In this document: piece by piece, positions 1-12,213 of the stretch
Layout of the letters: each line of letters begins with the position of its first letter
Position numbering within the stretch: position 1 is the first letter of the stretch
DNA from: Typha latifolia
Taxonomy: Eukaryota; Streptophyta; Magnoliopsida; Poales; Typhaceae
Length of the DNA: 64,000 bases
Assembly: GCA_019914945.1 (NCBI GenBank)
Contig: CM034099.1
Location: forward strand, 16,146,704 to 16,210,703
Reading direction: 5' to 3'
The notes under the pieces: model-generated
Told to the model about the DNA's origin: nothing
Database searches by the model: none
The model's input: only the letters and a program-made list of their open reading frames with translations
Position numbers and translations under genes: made by a program

Positions 1-94
1 TTTATTATATGCTACCACTTTTTTTTCTTTCTATTTTAATCTTATTTAATTTGTTTTTTTTGTCCTATTATATATTTATTTTTCATATTCAAAC

Positions 95-285
95 TATCAC
101 TATAGTTCAGTGGATGAGTCCATTAGCCCATGATAAAAATTAATGAGTTCGATTCCTCCTATAAGTTTCAGGTTAATATTTAGTAAATTTATAAGCGTTA
201 TATGTGCATAGTTTGAACTCGTTCTGGTTATTTTCTCTTACGAGAGAGGATCGACACAGTTATCAAAAAATATTTTTTATATATA
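95..285 (+). repeat. Putative tRNA-derived SINE (5' part)
   Basis: An A-box-like motif (TAGTTCAGTGG, 103-113) lies about 35 bases before a B-box-like motif (AGTTCGATTCC, 146-156). This is the layout of an internal RNA polymerase III promoter. The intervening sequence does not fold into a credible tRNA, and the stretch ends near an A-rich run after 265. A SINE head is the best reading. The 3' boundary is a guess and no target duplication was identified. Confidence 0.42.
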
Positions 286-299
286 ATTCTAATGTTCAC

Positions 300-1254
300 A
301 CTGTTTATTTATTATTTATTAAGAAATATTAATTATTCTAGTCCATGAAAAAGATAACATTAATTGTGGTCCAGTATTACTAGGAAGTATTACCTAACCC
401 AAACTTGGTTGATAATGCTCATTTTTGTTTCATTTTAATAATTATGGTTTGAGTTCATGAAAAGTATTTTCCACCAAAGTCTCTGCCATTTGTTCCAATA
501 TAAGTAGTGTGACCCTCCAATCTTCTCCAACAAGTCTAAAAGTGTTTTGAAATGTAGTTGCTTTGTCTACATCTGTTGACTAGTTTTAATTTAAAAAGAA
601 AAGAGAAAGATATAGATGGGCAAATGGTATAACAATGAGACTTAACCTACACCAATTAATCTTCAAAATCTAAATGAGAACTATACCCATTTATTTATTT
701 ATTGGTAAAGGTATTGTATAACTTCTGAATGCTTTGGGCTCACTTCTTGCCACTTGCAAGCTAAAGCAGCACCCAAGGAACAGCATACTTCTAGAGACAC
801 CATCATGATACTTAAGGGCATTTATGCTTATCAAGGAATAAAGCAAACTTTGGATGCCCTAATAAATAAATAAATAGTATACAAATACTATATCACCTCC
901 TCTCTCCCCTCCCTAACCCTAAGTCTTAGTACAAGATAACAACACCATGGATATGATATGAATGTGGATGACTCAATAGTGATGCATGCATGAGGTCAAT
1001 AATAACAACAACAACAACAACAACAACTCAAGCTCAATATTTTCTAAGAAGACAAGTGTGTATAATTTGTATAATTGTTACAGAGAAAGGTGTTTGTATT
1101 GGGTTGTCAGTGGAATTATTAGGGGTGTGGGTGGGGGCCAAAACAGTGGGCCAATGTGGTGCATCATTTGTCCTCCTTTTAAGCGGATGGACGGGGCACG
1201 CTTGCCCCCACAAATCCCTCTCCTCCTTCCTCTCTTTGCCTCCCATGTCGATCT

Positions 1255-1304
<50 letters not shown>

Positions 1305-3990
1305 AAAATTTTGTTCACATCACATATATACAGACCTTGCATACGTGTCGCCGTTTAAAAGAGAGTGTCACTCAGTGTGGTGATAAGAATTATCAGATGA
1401 TAGCAACTTGGTGGAAGATGGAGAGCATGCAAGAGGGTCTTTTCCGATTTAAAGTAACGAGGAAATGGATAAAAGAATGCAATATAAATTTAGTACACAT
1501 TTAGTGCTTCTTTTTTTTATAAAAAATTATTATATTTATTTATTTAAGGAATTTACTTAGATGCAATTTGAATTTAGCTTAGTTTGTTTGATTAAGCCCT
1601 TTTGATTAACAGCAAGCAGTTCCATAACAAAGAACTGTGAAGGTGGGAATATGGAACATCAGAAAATGACATCTTTGGGCATGCAGTAGATCTAGGCATG
1701 CATGCCCACACCAATGGAGCTTTTCTCAGGTGGTAAACTCACTAACTCGTGCTAACTTGCTTCCTATTTTTCTGGGTCAGGCCAGTTGCACCACTGCCCA
1801 CTGGTGTACTACTCATCCAACTTTAACAACGACTAGAGAGAGACTAAAGAAGACATCAATTATATGGGTCATGAGCGTTTGAATCCGTAATGTTTTACGG
1901 AGTGTGGATAAATTTTTTATCGACTGTACTGCAGTGATGGCCGATGAAGCTATTAAGTATATATTACACAACTCAGAATAGCCTCGGGTGCCCAGATCTA
2001 GAGAGAGAAAAGAGAGACCACAACATGGAGAGGAATATAGGAGTAGGTAGATGAGGACAAGCCAGAGGAAGAGGAATTCCGGGAAACGACATCACGATTC
2101 TGACAAAGATTTTGAAGTACGGACAACCAACCCAAACTCGTCGGCCCTACAGAGAGATATATTAAAAAAAAAAAAATATATATATATATATATATATTAT
2201 TTTCATTGTCATCAAAGAATAAATAATACTTTTTTTTTCCCACAAACGCATTGGTCCCTAAAACATGCAATTGATATACTACTCGGCGTTCAAGGGGAAT
2301 GTTGGCAAGCACAAAGCCACAAACATATCTCCAGGTGAAGTGTGATCATGGGAATTAGCTCAAACTCCTGCATGAGTTATTTATGGATATCATACTTTTA
2401 GTATAACTAATGTTGACAAATTTTCCAATATTTAATCTAACATTATCACTGTTAAAAACTACGTAAATGTCATATTTGCTGCACTTGTTTTGAATATAAT
2501 GTTTACCTGTTGAACTGATATATGTAATTGCCATTATAATTAATTAGCAACTAAAGGTTCCAAGAGGTTTCCTGGAAAGCTAGATACATATTTGCAGTCA
2601 TAATTGTACTTCATATATGTATATAATATTAATGTTGAATGACAGTTGCATCAATTTTACTCTTTAGAGAAAGTTCCTAATGACTTTATGGGATTGTTTA
2701 GAGCTAAGGTTTTCTGACTGTCTTCGTAAACTAAAAATCTCAAAAGAAGGGCCAAATAATAATCTTTAACCTAAAGTTGCATGAAAGTACAATGTATTGA
2801 TATACTATAAAAGGACCAAGTTGTATCTTTTTCATTTCTCCTCTATTGTCCTTGGCCTTCATAAGAAAAGAATAATGATTGCTTCCCTGCAACTCACCTA
2901 GCAATTACATTGCAATATTTAGCTGCTTGTGTATGTTTGATGCATGAGAAGTCCTTATATTGCCTGGGTCATTATAACAACTGATCACCTGGCTACTCTC
3001 CAGCAAAAAAATAAATAAATAATTTGGTCATCTGGTAGTACTATATTGGCAAGATTCTCAATCCAAGTGAAATAAATCTCCATACATCCAGTTAGACCCA
3101 ATCTAATCCAACACCTGAAGTTATATATTAGGTTTTGGAGACAAATAGTGAATACTTACAGTCAAATTTAAATTCTCAATGTACACTAGTAGCTCTAGAT
3201 CATGATAATCTCACTTACTTTTCATGAACCTCTGCAATCCTCCATTTAAATTTACCTATATATAACATCTGAGTAATTTGAGGTATAAGAAGTCTTAAAT
3301 TTCAATGCCTCCAAAGTCATTTGAGTTAATTAACTTCATTAAAATTTGCTAGTAAATATAATGAAAAATAATAGGTCAATATCCATATCTAGCCATTTTC
3401 ACATCAACCCCTCCTACACACGAGAACAATATTAAGGTCTTCATGTCTTATTTGCGAAATTGTTGGCAAGGAAAGAAATGATAATTTGGAGGTCCCACTC
3501 CTCATGTATCTCAATCCTATTTAATGGAATCAGTGGATTAAACTAAAATACGACATATAGTGGGTACTACCTCTGATAAAAAAAATCTATCTAGCTTCCT
3601 TCATCAAGCAGAAAATTAATTTAATCACAAATTAACCCGCTCCTCAAATCACTCCTTTTGTTATGAGTGCACTGCCACCACCTTTTTATGCCTCACTTTA
3701 TTGATAAAGCAAAAGCAGAAAAATAAAAAAGAAAAGAAAAGAGAGAGGAGAGCTTAAAAAAGGAAGCAAAGAAGGACAATAAGTAAAGGTGGAGATGAAA
3801 GGAAGGAAAACAAAACAAGAAACTCCTTATCTCCCCCATGTAGCTGTAGCTCAGATTCCTTCAAACAAGTCCCATGCTTTCTTCTCCAAAACCTCATCCA
3901 TAGAAGCAAAAGAGGGAAATCTCCCTAAAGATTGACTTAAAAGAGTGTGAGAGAAAAGTGGGAGACAAAGGGCTGATAGAGTAAAAGAGG
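300..3990. other. Intergenic region upstream of the bHLH gene
   Basis: About 3.7 kb of AT-rich DNA with no supported gene. Two overlapping open frames near 986-1504 run through an (AAC)n tract and a (CT)n microsatellite and look fortuitous. The last ~350 bases before the bHLH start are purine-rich (GAAAAG/GAGAGA tracts) and probably hold its promoter and 5' leader. No convincing TATA box was fixed. Confidence 0.6.
1259..1302. repeat. (CT)n microsatellite
   Basis: An uninterrupted run of about 22 CT units in intergenic DNA. It creates Leu/Ser-repeat open frames that should not be read as genes. Confidence 0.95.
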
Positions 3991-4003
3991 TGATCAATAA
4001 TTC

Positions 4004-4015
4004 ATGCAGCCATGA
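4004..4015 (+). promoter_or_regulatory. Minimal upstream ORF overlapping the bHLH start
   Basis: ATG CAG CCA TGA: a three-codon upstream ORF whose stop codon shares bases with the main ATG at 4012 (the ATGA overlap). If it lies in the mature 5' leader it could reduce initiation at the main start or feed it by reinitiation. That it lies in the mRNA is inferred from its being only 8 bases upstream of the start. Confidence 0.5.
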
Positions 4016-4246
4016 ATAGAGGATTATTCCAGAGCTATGTTGTGCAACAGATGATGGGGGGAAGCCCTAGCTGGTGGAGCATGAGCAATATGAGGCCATC
4101 TCCTGAGCAAATCTCTCCTCCCGTGCCTTCCTTATCCTCTTCTTCATCATCTTCAATGTTTTCTCAGTACTCACAGCCCTCTAGCTTCCTTCCTAATTGG
4201 CATGACAACCAAGATCTGCCTGAGTCATGGAGCCAGCTCTTGTTGT

Positions 4247-4279
<33 letters not shown>

Positions 4280-5677
4280 GATCATTTCCAGGATAACGGT
4301 TCTCTATTTTTTTTCTTCCTAATTAAGTAGATGAAGTTTTCATATAATTAGTCAATTCTGTGTAAAATAATAGTTCTTCACACCCTCTCTCTCTCTCTCT
4401 CTCTCTCTCAGGTCTCTCAGGATAGTAATATAGTAATATAGTAATATTCTCATTCTCAATATATATGATATTCAACCAAAAAACTTTCATCTGGCCTATA
4501 GAATTAATGAATATTCTTACTCTTCCAGGGGTGGATTGGCTGGAGAGGATGAGAGGTGCAGCTCCACTCCCTTCCAACCCAAAAAGATTGAGAGCTGGGA
4601 GGATCAGGTGGCATACCCAGCAGCAGATGCAAATATAGTTGGTGCAAAGAAAGAGAACTCAGTGTGTGGTTATGCCTACAGCCATGGCAATGAAGAGATC
4701 CAGGCTTCAAAGTTGCAATGGAGTCAGGTGCTACCAGCTTCCTCTCCTAGGTCGTGTGTTACTACAAGCTACAACAGCAGCATGCTGGACTTCTCAAACA
4801 GCAAATCAGAAAAAAGGCATCAACAACCAGACAATTCTTCTGAGGTGAACAATTTGCATGCCTGGATCTTTTCACTATATATAGTTCTGCTTCTCTCTCT
4901 CTCTCTCTCTCTCTCTCGTTCTGACCTTTCTATTTTTGTTTCCTGTTTGATTCCATAAATACTGGTGAGACTGCAGGCATTAGAATTATGTGCATGTAGA
5001 TATACATAACTCTTGATGAGTTCTTATTTATATGCTCCTGATGCTTTGTGTCAGTCATGAATTTTTAATTGTTCTCTCTTGTTAGGGTTCTTAGAGACAC
5101 CTTGAAATGGCCTCTTAGTTGTGTTCTTCTTTCTTCTTTGTTATTCTCCAGTGTAACAGCACAGAATCAGGTTCAAGTTTCAAGAAAGCTAAGATTCAAG
5201 GCTCCTCATCAGCACAATCTACTTTCAAGGTCTCTCTCTCCCTTCCTCTCTATACATTTGATGAATGATGGGCTAATTAACCAGTCTTGTTTATATTTTC
5301 GTAAAAAAAGCATGCAGATTTACATTCTTAGATGGCCTAAAAGGATTTTTTTTTTCTTTTCCTAATGTGTTCCAGGTGAGGAAGGAGAAGTTGGGGGATA
5401 GAATAACAGCCCTTCACCAGCTAGTTTCTCCATTTGGAAAGGTATCACCTCAACACAATACATCTATCCTCCATAATATGTGATCTATAGAATAATACAG
5501 CAAGCACAGTAATTTTATTCTCAAAATGCTATACTTTTGCCCATCATCTCTTTTGCTTTTCTTCAAATAAAGGAGGCCTGAAATGGTTCTTTTCTCCAGA
5601 CTGACACCGCTTCTGTACTGGGAGAGGCCATTGGCTATATCAGATTCCTCCAGGGTCAAATTGAGGTCTCCTCTCTG

Positions 5678-5735
<58 letters not shown>

Positions 5736-5922
5736 AAGATTGCAAGAGAGTGGAACAAAAGAGCAGGTGGTTTAAGAGCACGCAGTTAAAGTTGGATGGT
5801 CCAACAGCAACATTGTTGTTTCATGTACCACTATTTAGCTGTTGATATCTTGCATATTGCATGCCAAGTGTTTCATAGATTATATATACTGCTGCAATGA
5901 CTACTGCATACTCAGAGATCTC

Positions 5923-5955
<33 letters not shown>

Positions 5956-6147
5956 CACACTGCTGCAATGACTGTATACTCAAACCCATGCATTCCCCTC
6001 TGCTTCCATTTATGTAGGCTCTGAGCTCTCCGTACTTGGCAAATGGATCTGGCAACAGTACTGCTGGGCATCCTGTAAGCAACTTCATCTTTATTCACAA
6101 CCTTTACAGTTTTACCAATGTTACTCCTATATATTACTATATATGCA

Positions 6148-6221
<74 letters not shown>

Positions 6222-6237
6222 TCCCTCTCTCTCTCTG

Positions 6238-6288
<51 letters not shown>

Positions 6289-7525
6289 GTATATTAAGTT
6301 TCTAAAGCTCCTAATAATTATCAGTATTTTGTTGTTGCACTTGTTGCATGATAAATTAGTAATGCAGGCATTAATTGGACAAGACTAGAAGTTTTACAAA
6401 AAATTTAAAGAAAGCTTAAGATTACTAGAATATATGTGTGCAAATTTTGTAAACAAGTTCATCGTACCTAGTGATCACCTGCTCAAACAAGTTCATCGTC
6501 CCTAGTGATCTTTGACGAAAATATATGTGATGAAACTAAACACACAGAAGGTAGCTTTTGCCATCTTGGACTCATCCGGACCACACTAAAAGTAATTCCT
6601 TGTTAGTCCCAATTAGTTCTTATGCACAAACGATTATTCTTTATAATTATCTACACTCTTCTTTAGCTGTTGCATCTCTATGAATTTTTTTTTGCCTCTG
6701 GAAAATGTAAATCGATGATGTTGAGTCAGAACCATGAATTATTGCTTTTAAAGAAACTTGTTGACTTGTTGGAGATGGAACTAAGGGTTCTAAAATAAAA
6801 GAACCGTTTGCATAACGCAACAACTGCCGTAATTAATTTTGCATCTATGATCTATGTTTTTCAAGTATGTTTTGGGACATTACTATAGCGTTCTTTTATT
6901 TTTATTTCCAGTTTCTTTTTATTCGTTGAAGAAAGCAACATTACAATGGAATATCTAAGTAGAACAATTTTTTTGAAGTTTAACTACATAGGTTGCTATA
7001 TCACCATAATAAGATTTAATAGCTAGCCTTTATTAGGAAGACTAGATGAATTGTGTATTTCCAGAAGACTTTGGTCACGTCTAACAGTCTTAGGGCATTG
7101 ATTCCACATCCATCTCATAAAGCAAGCTGATCCTTGTAATTAAAAGAATCCTAATAGTTTATAGCTTTCTTTACATAAAAAAGACATCGAAGGAACAATG
7201 CCTTTAGCTTTACAGCTTTTAACATGCATAGAAAAACTGAGACATTACTAGTGTCTCTTTTTATGATATATTAAGCAATTATTAAATGGCAATACCATGA
7301 GAAAAGGATGACGCACCTATAAATCATATGAAGTATTATCATCTATTAGCCATGCGTAAGCTAACACCTTCCTTGCATCTCTTATACCGTTAGGGAGGCG
7401 AAGATGAGCTGAAGGACTTGAGGAGTAGAGGCCTTTGCCTTGCGCCGGTGCCTTTCACATTGCATGTCGGGGGCGATAGTGGCGCCGATCACTGGCCTGC
7501 AACACTTGGTGGATGCTATAGATAG
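4012..7525 (+). CDS. bHLH transcription factor, bHLH68/bHLH112-like
   Basis: Seven exons join in phase: 4012-4244, 4529-4844, 5152-5229, 5376-5441, 5600-5665, 6018-6074 and 7394-7525 (948 nt, 315 aa). The N-terminus ([17 protein letters not shown]..) and the [17 protein letters not shown] block across the exon 1/2 joint are hallmarks of the plant bHLH68/112/123 group. The bHLH region spans about residues 205-262: a [16 protein letters not shown] basic segment, helix 1 with [11 protein letters not shown], then [18 protein letters not shown] as helix 2. The C-terminus [19 protein letters not shown] also fits this group. The basic segment lacks the His/Glu/Arg pattern of classical E-box binders, as is usual in this group, so DNA choice may be atypical. 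It is expected to be a nuclear dimeric regulator; Arabidopsis relatives act in stress and development. Several introns are loaded with CT or AT microsatellites. Family assignment is very sure; the exact orthologue is not. Confidence 0.93.
4251..4278. repeat. (CT)n in bHLH intron 1
   Basis: A CT run starting six bases after the exon 1 donor. A second CT tract sits at 4386-4409 in the same intron. Confidence 0.9.
4891..4917. repeat. (CT)n in bHLH intron 2
   Basis: About 13 CT units shortly after the exon 2 donor. Confidence 0.9.
5670..5733. repeat. (CT)n in bHLH intron 5
   Basis: A CT/CTGT tract that begins within a few bases of the exon 5 donor and becomes a pure run of about 24 CT units. 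Confidence 0.92.
6151..6284. repeat. Compound (CT)n-(AT)n microsatellite in bHLH intron 6
   Basis: About 85 bases of CT repeat with a few CCCT interruptions, followed directly by about 45 bases of AT repeat. It should be highly length-polymorphic and prone to sequencing error. Confidence 0.95.
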
Positions 7526-8290
7526 GTAGGAGAGGGCTTCTTGGTATGGTAGGAACTTGATTGGTGAACATAATATCAGGAGCAGTCACTCTGCTAAAAT
7601 TTGAAGGCTGATTGCTCTTGATGCTATGCTACATATATGTTAGACAGCATGTGCTTGCTCTGTATATGAGAGCAGGATGACAGGCCCCTATGTTACCTCT
7701 TTACTTCTGTTGATCATGTACATGAAAATGTAGTACCTACCTGTAGCTGTATTCCTGATTCCTATGTTATGATTTATGGAAATGTGACAGGAAATTAGGT
7801 ATAATTAATGTAGTTGGTGTTAATTGAGCAAGGTCTGGAAAAGGCATCAGCCTAATCATGAAGAACAGTACCACATCTAGAGCTATTATAAGATGATATA
7901 TACATACATAGTTTGCTGAATTGCAAGCTGAAAAATATTAAACTCTCTGAAAATGAAAAATAAAGTGTAAAGAGGCAATTACAAAGATAAAAAATTTTAT
8001 GTGAAATTTTTTTAATCCAGCTAAAAACCACAAAAATGCTAACAACATACAATCATCAATTGATACGGCCAACATAGTAGAAGTAACAAAAGAGTCCGTT
8101 GGTCATAAGAAGTTTATTAATAGTATAAAAATGATTAGAGTTTTTGAATACAATAATACATGCTGAAATAAGATATAACAAGAGAAAAAACATGTCCCGA
8201 ACAATGTTATTATACAAAAGTAATAAAAGAGACATAAAATACCTTACTAAGTAAATTGCTATAATAGCTCTCTCTATGATTGTAGTCAAT
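7526..8290. other. bHLH 3' region and AT-rich intergenic DNA
   Basis: The first ~250 bases probably hold the 3' UTR of the bHLH transcript. The rest is AT-rich with only short fortuitous frames. Confidence 0.5.
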
Positions 8291-8299
8291 CCATATTAT

Positions 8300-10680
8300 A
8301 TATCAAATATGAATGAGCCTAAGGCTTAGCAAATTACAATTACCTCTAGTAGGATAAAATATATATAAGTATACCTAACATGATAAGTGCATGGAAATAT
8401 AAATATCATATCGCCACTATAACAACAAGACATGCATACAAATATTGTGGCTAGCACGGTTCTATGCCGGTGCATGCTAACTCTTTCCACCCCCAATATG
8501 ACCACTCATCACACTCAATACTAGACCCATCAATCATCATCCATATTCATCTTATATAAATGCCCTCAAGATAAAATGTAAACCTTAGTTGTAGAATCAC
8601 CTGCCATCTCGATGAATAATTGATTGATTGCCCACCATTACAAACTAAGAAGCTTAGTCGTAAGCCCATATCCCTATCTCTATCATCATCGCCATCGTAG
8701 GATCATTAAGTCTTTCTATGTATGCATAGCGAAAATGATGAGCATATTGCTCAAAAGGATGCCCTCTCCCAGCATCCATTAAGCATTTTTTTTATATGAA
8801 CTATAATTTTTAATTCTCCCGTATCTTACTCTGGCTGAATATGTGTCGGGTATTGTCGAGACATAGCGGTCATACCCTTCAAGATAGTGCACGCAAGCGA
8901 GTAACATGTTATTATGCAAGCACAACATCAATATAAAAATCAACTAGCATGATTAAAAATATCATTATCATAGAATAACATGTATTATCATACCTAAATA
9001 TGTTAATCAAGATACACAATCATCATGACATCAATTATGTCAAGTATCATGCTAAATTAATATATAAAACCATATAAGCTTACTTTACTATGTCATACAT
9101 GAAGTGTGCTAGTGTAATCTTAGCATAAGATATAAATTAATAAAAATAAGAAATAGTCCACTTGCCTAGAATAATTAATGTTCTAAATGACAATGAGGTC
9201 TCAATCTAAACTCATTTTGCTCAAGGGTTAAAATTCCGCAAGATCCAACGGCTAGATCCTCCACAATCCCCTTCGAAAGTCACGTCCTCAAATTGGTCCA
9301 GAACTGTTATGCATCGGATCAAGCCGGTTTATAACAGAAATATGATGCACTATAGTTTCCAACCATATATCTAACACATGCATACTTATACTAGAGATCA
9401 ACTCGATAAATAATATTAATATGTTCATCTTCAATCATCTTTACATATCATCAGCATACTCATATTCAAGACTAGTCTAATCAATTGAATGATAAAATAC
9501 GTTCAACTATAATCATTTTCATATAGGATTATATAATTATTTTGGAGGCTAAAATAAAATGCGTACATATAAGTATAATATATCATAATAGAGAAAAACT
9601 ATCTAGGAGGTAAGACTATTCATTGTTTCATTAGAAGACACAACACACGTATCCTTCATATCCATCAACCACGTATCAACTTATCACTAGCAAAGTCCAT
9701 AGGGTCTCAAATAAGAGGTTCATGATCTCAAAATATTTAGGTAAAAAATAAGTTAGTTATTTTTTCGATCATAAACCGTTCGAGTAAAATATGATAGTTT
9801 ATTAGGTTTAAAATTAATTAGATTCATATGATAAATTTAATTATAATAATATTGATATGGTATTACTATAATTTATATTTATTTAATTAGAATCCTAGTT
9901 TGCTAATTATAGAATAAGTATATAATAATTTACCTCTTTTTATATACAACAAACAATGACCATAGATACACATATATATGATTTAGAAAAATATTATAAA
10001 CATAGTCTTGTTAATAATTATTTTTGTGATTCTTACTCTTATTTAATTAATCATTAACTATATGTAAAGTAGTCATTATCCAATTATATATAAATAATAC
10101 GTAAGCTTAATATTTTATTTTATAAAAAAAATGTAGACAATAATAAGATGCTAAAATTAATTATATAAACATGAGTATAAGATTTTAATAGTGTAGCTAT
10201 ATGTATTAATTTAATAATAATGCCTAACTATAGATACATTTATATACAAATATTTATATTATATTTAATCAATTATTATAGTAATTATACTTAGCTAATA
10301 ATTATACTAGTGAGTGTAAATTACATAATTAACAAAAAGTAAAAATAGGGATTAACAAGCGGCTCTAACCAATGATAAAGACATTAACAACAGAAAAGAA
10401 AGTGCTGCCAATGAGGAAAAGGTCGTGGATCACTGATCATCGATCATCGCTCTCCATTCGATAGCCTAAGGGGAGTCTTGAGTAGGGGAGGAAAGTGTGA
10501 GGTGAACGGAGAAGCATGTGGAAGGAATAAATGAGGGGAAGATAAGGGCATCACCAGCCCTCTAACTAAGGTCGGCCTCTCTGCACGCCGCTGATGGCTT
10601 CTGTAGGTCAACCAGGCCTGCCCCGATTGAGCAAGTGTGGAAGGAGATGAACGACATGTGCAGAGCATGTGCCGACCTTT
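8300..10680 (-). mobile_element. Degenerate LTR-retrotransposon-derived sequence
   Basis: The stretch near 8500-8700 resembles the one at 39000-39180 (shared: (a/g)cccaccaatcatcat-like block, then tataaatg). Its reverse complement contains ATATGGGCTTACGAC, which also occurs in the well-defined LTR at 54899-56812. The GC-richer tail at 10430-10680 resembles the outer part of the second LTR at 61971-63798. No open retroviral frame, clear termini or target duplication is visible. I read it as an old, diverged LTR in minus orientation; the boundaries are approximate. Confidence 0.45.
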
Positions 10681-10689
10681 TTTTCGAGC

Positions 10690-11990
10690 TGTTATATTAT
10701 TTATAAGAAATAAAAATAAGTCTCAAGGTAACCCAAACAGAAAGAGAAACAAACTAAATAAATTTTCCAAAGAAATATCTGTATCTATCTCAGACTATAT
10801 CTCAATTCGACATCAAATAGAGTATGAATGCAATTATAAAATGAATACCAAAAATATATATTGCAATGTGATAGAATCAATCTCTCAATTTTTCTAGCGT
10901 CACATAAATAATTTTTGATTATTTTCTTAAAATTGCCCAGATTATAAATTTTTCAAACAAAGGATAAATTTCTATAATTTAGATTTGTGTCATTCCACCA
11001 TGCCTCTGTCTATCTTTGTGCTTAAGGTGAAAAAAACCAATATGACCTTGTTTATTTGGAGTGCCTTGGTAGGCAAAAAGTGTTCAATATGATAAACCCA
11101 ATTTAAAGGATCACCTCATCCATCTAGCCATTGGTTTGTTTGGTGGATATTTATCGCGAATGAGATTTACGCAACCATACACACTCGAGGGTTGTTGTAT
11201 GGATGGATATGATGACGTTCGGCTGGCATTTCCTTATCATGCGACAAGGTGGCTTGGCTAGATGATGTTACGAATCTAAGGGTATGGTTATTGCCTTTGG
11301 CTCTGCTACTGGTAGTAAGGGCTGAGGTGATGGTTGAGGGTGACATATCTTAAATTGAAATATGTGAGGCCATAACGGAGGTTGGGGTGGCAATAATGGT
11401 AGTGGAGGCACCTATAACTCAGGTGCTTTTTGCCAAACCAAATTGTAGCTCACAAAAGGTTGATTGTATTAGGGAGGTCAATATTTGTTAGTTTGATAGT
11501 GGCATCCATGGTTCTGGTTGCAATCGACATAGGCTGAGAAAAGGCCTACTTTGATACCATACCTTATAATTAGTTCTCACAATACCTGCTATCTAGGTTT
11601 GTATTCTTATTGGTGCTACAATCCGCACATTTATATTGTTTAATATGCTAAGCTTTCACATATGTATTCTAAACACACTTTTCAGTAAACCATTGCTCAT
11701 AAACATCACAACATATCCAAAAATATCATGAACAATGGCACATGTATGTAGCGTACTGCCTTGTACTTCATTAATTTTATTATCTTCTTTTTCATCAAAT
11801 TTAGGGGAGGCTTTATCTTTTAAATCCTTACTACTCGGAAGTTGAAACGAAGAAAAAGATAATAAAAAAATATAAAAATGTACCATAATATTTCCCTCAC
11901 TAATCTTAGAATGCCTCGTTAAGGTATTCAATTAACAGAAAGGCAAATTTAAAATAAAAATTAAAAGTTCTAAGTGGTAAAATCGAAAAT
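10690..11990. other. Repeat-like intergenic DNA
   Basis: No supported gene. Around 11340-11450 a short Gly/Asn-rich frame with stops resembles the linker of retrotransposon gag proteins, but no zinc knuckle can be read, so no call is made. Confidence 0.3.

Positions 11991-11994
<4 letters not shown>

Positions 11995-12026
<32 letters not shown>
11995..12026. repeat. (AT)n microsatellite
   Basis: A pure AT run about 190 bases before the start codon of the isochorismatase-family gene. Confidence 0.92.
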
Positions 12027-12027
<1 letters not shown>

Positions 12028-12213
12028 AAAATCCCCGTCTGGCTATTTATAATTTTATATGACCCAAACGTCCTCGTATTCCCTTCACGCATTCTTTAAC
12101 CGCAGAGTCAACCAGTCAAACTCGAGAGCAGCTACACTTCGTTCCCAAAAGAGCATACGAATTCACTCGATTCCAGACACTTTTTTTTTTGTCGAGTTTT
12201 TCGACAGCAACCG

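Noticed and set aside
95..170. Functional tRNA gene
   Set aside because: A and B boxes are present but no acceptor stem or cloverleaf can be formed.
986..1504. 172-codon plus-strand frame
   Set aside because: It is built from an (AAC)n Asn tract and a (CT)n Leu/Ser tract joined by chance; no family resemblance.
6036..6388. Leu/Ser and Tyr/Ile repeat frames
   Set aside because: These are translations of the CT and AT microsatellites in a bHLH intron.
11340..11600. Possible copia gag with Gly/Asn linker
   Set aside because: Only a short Gly/Asn stretch is readable; no zinc knuckle or long frame.
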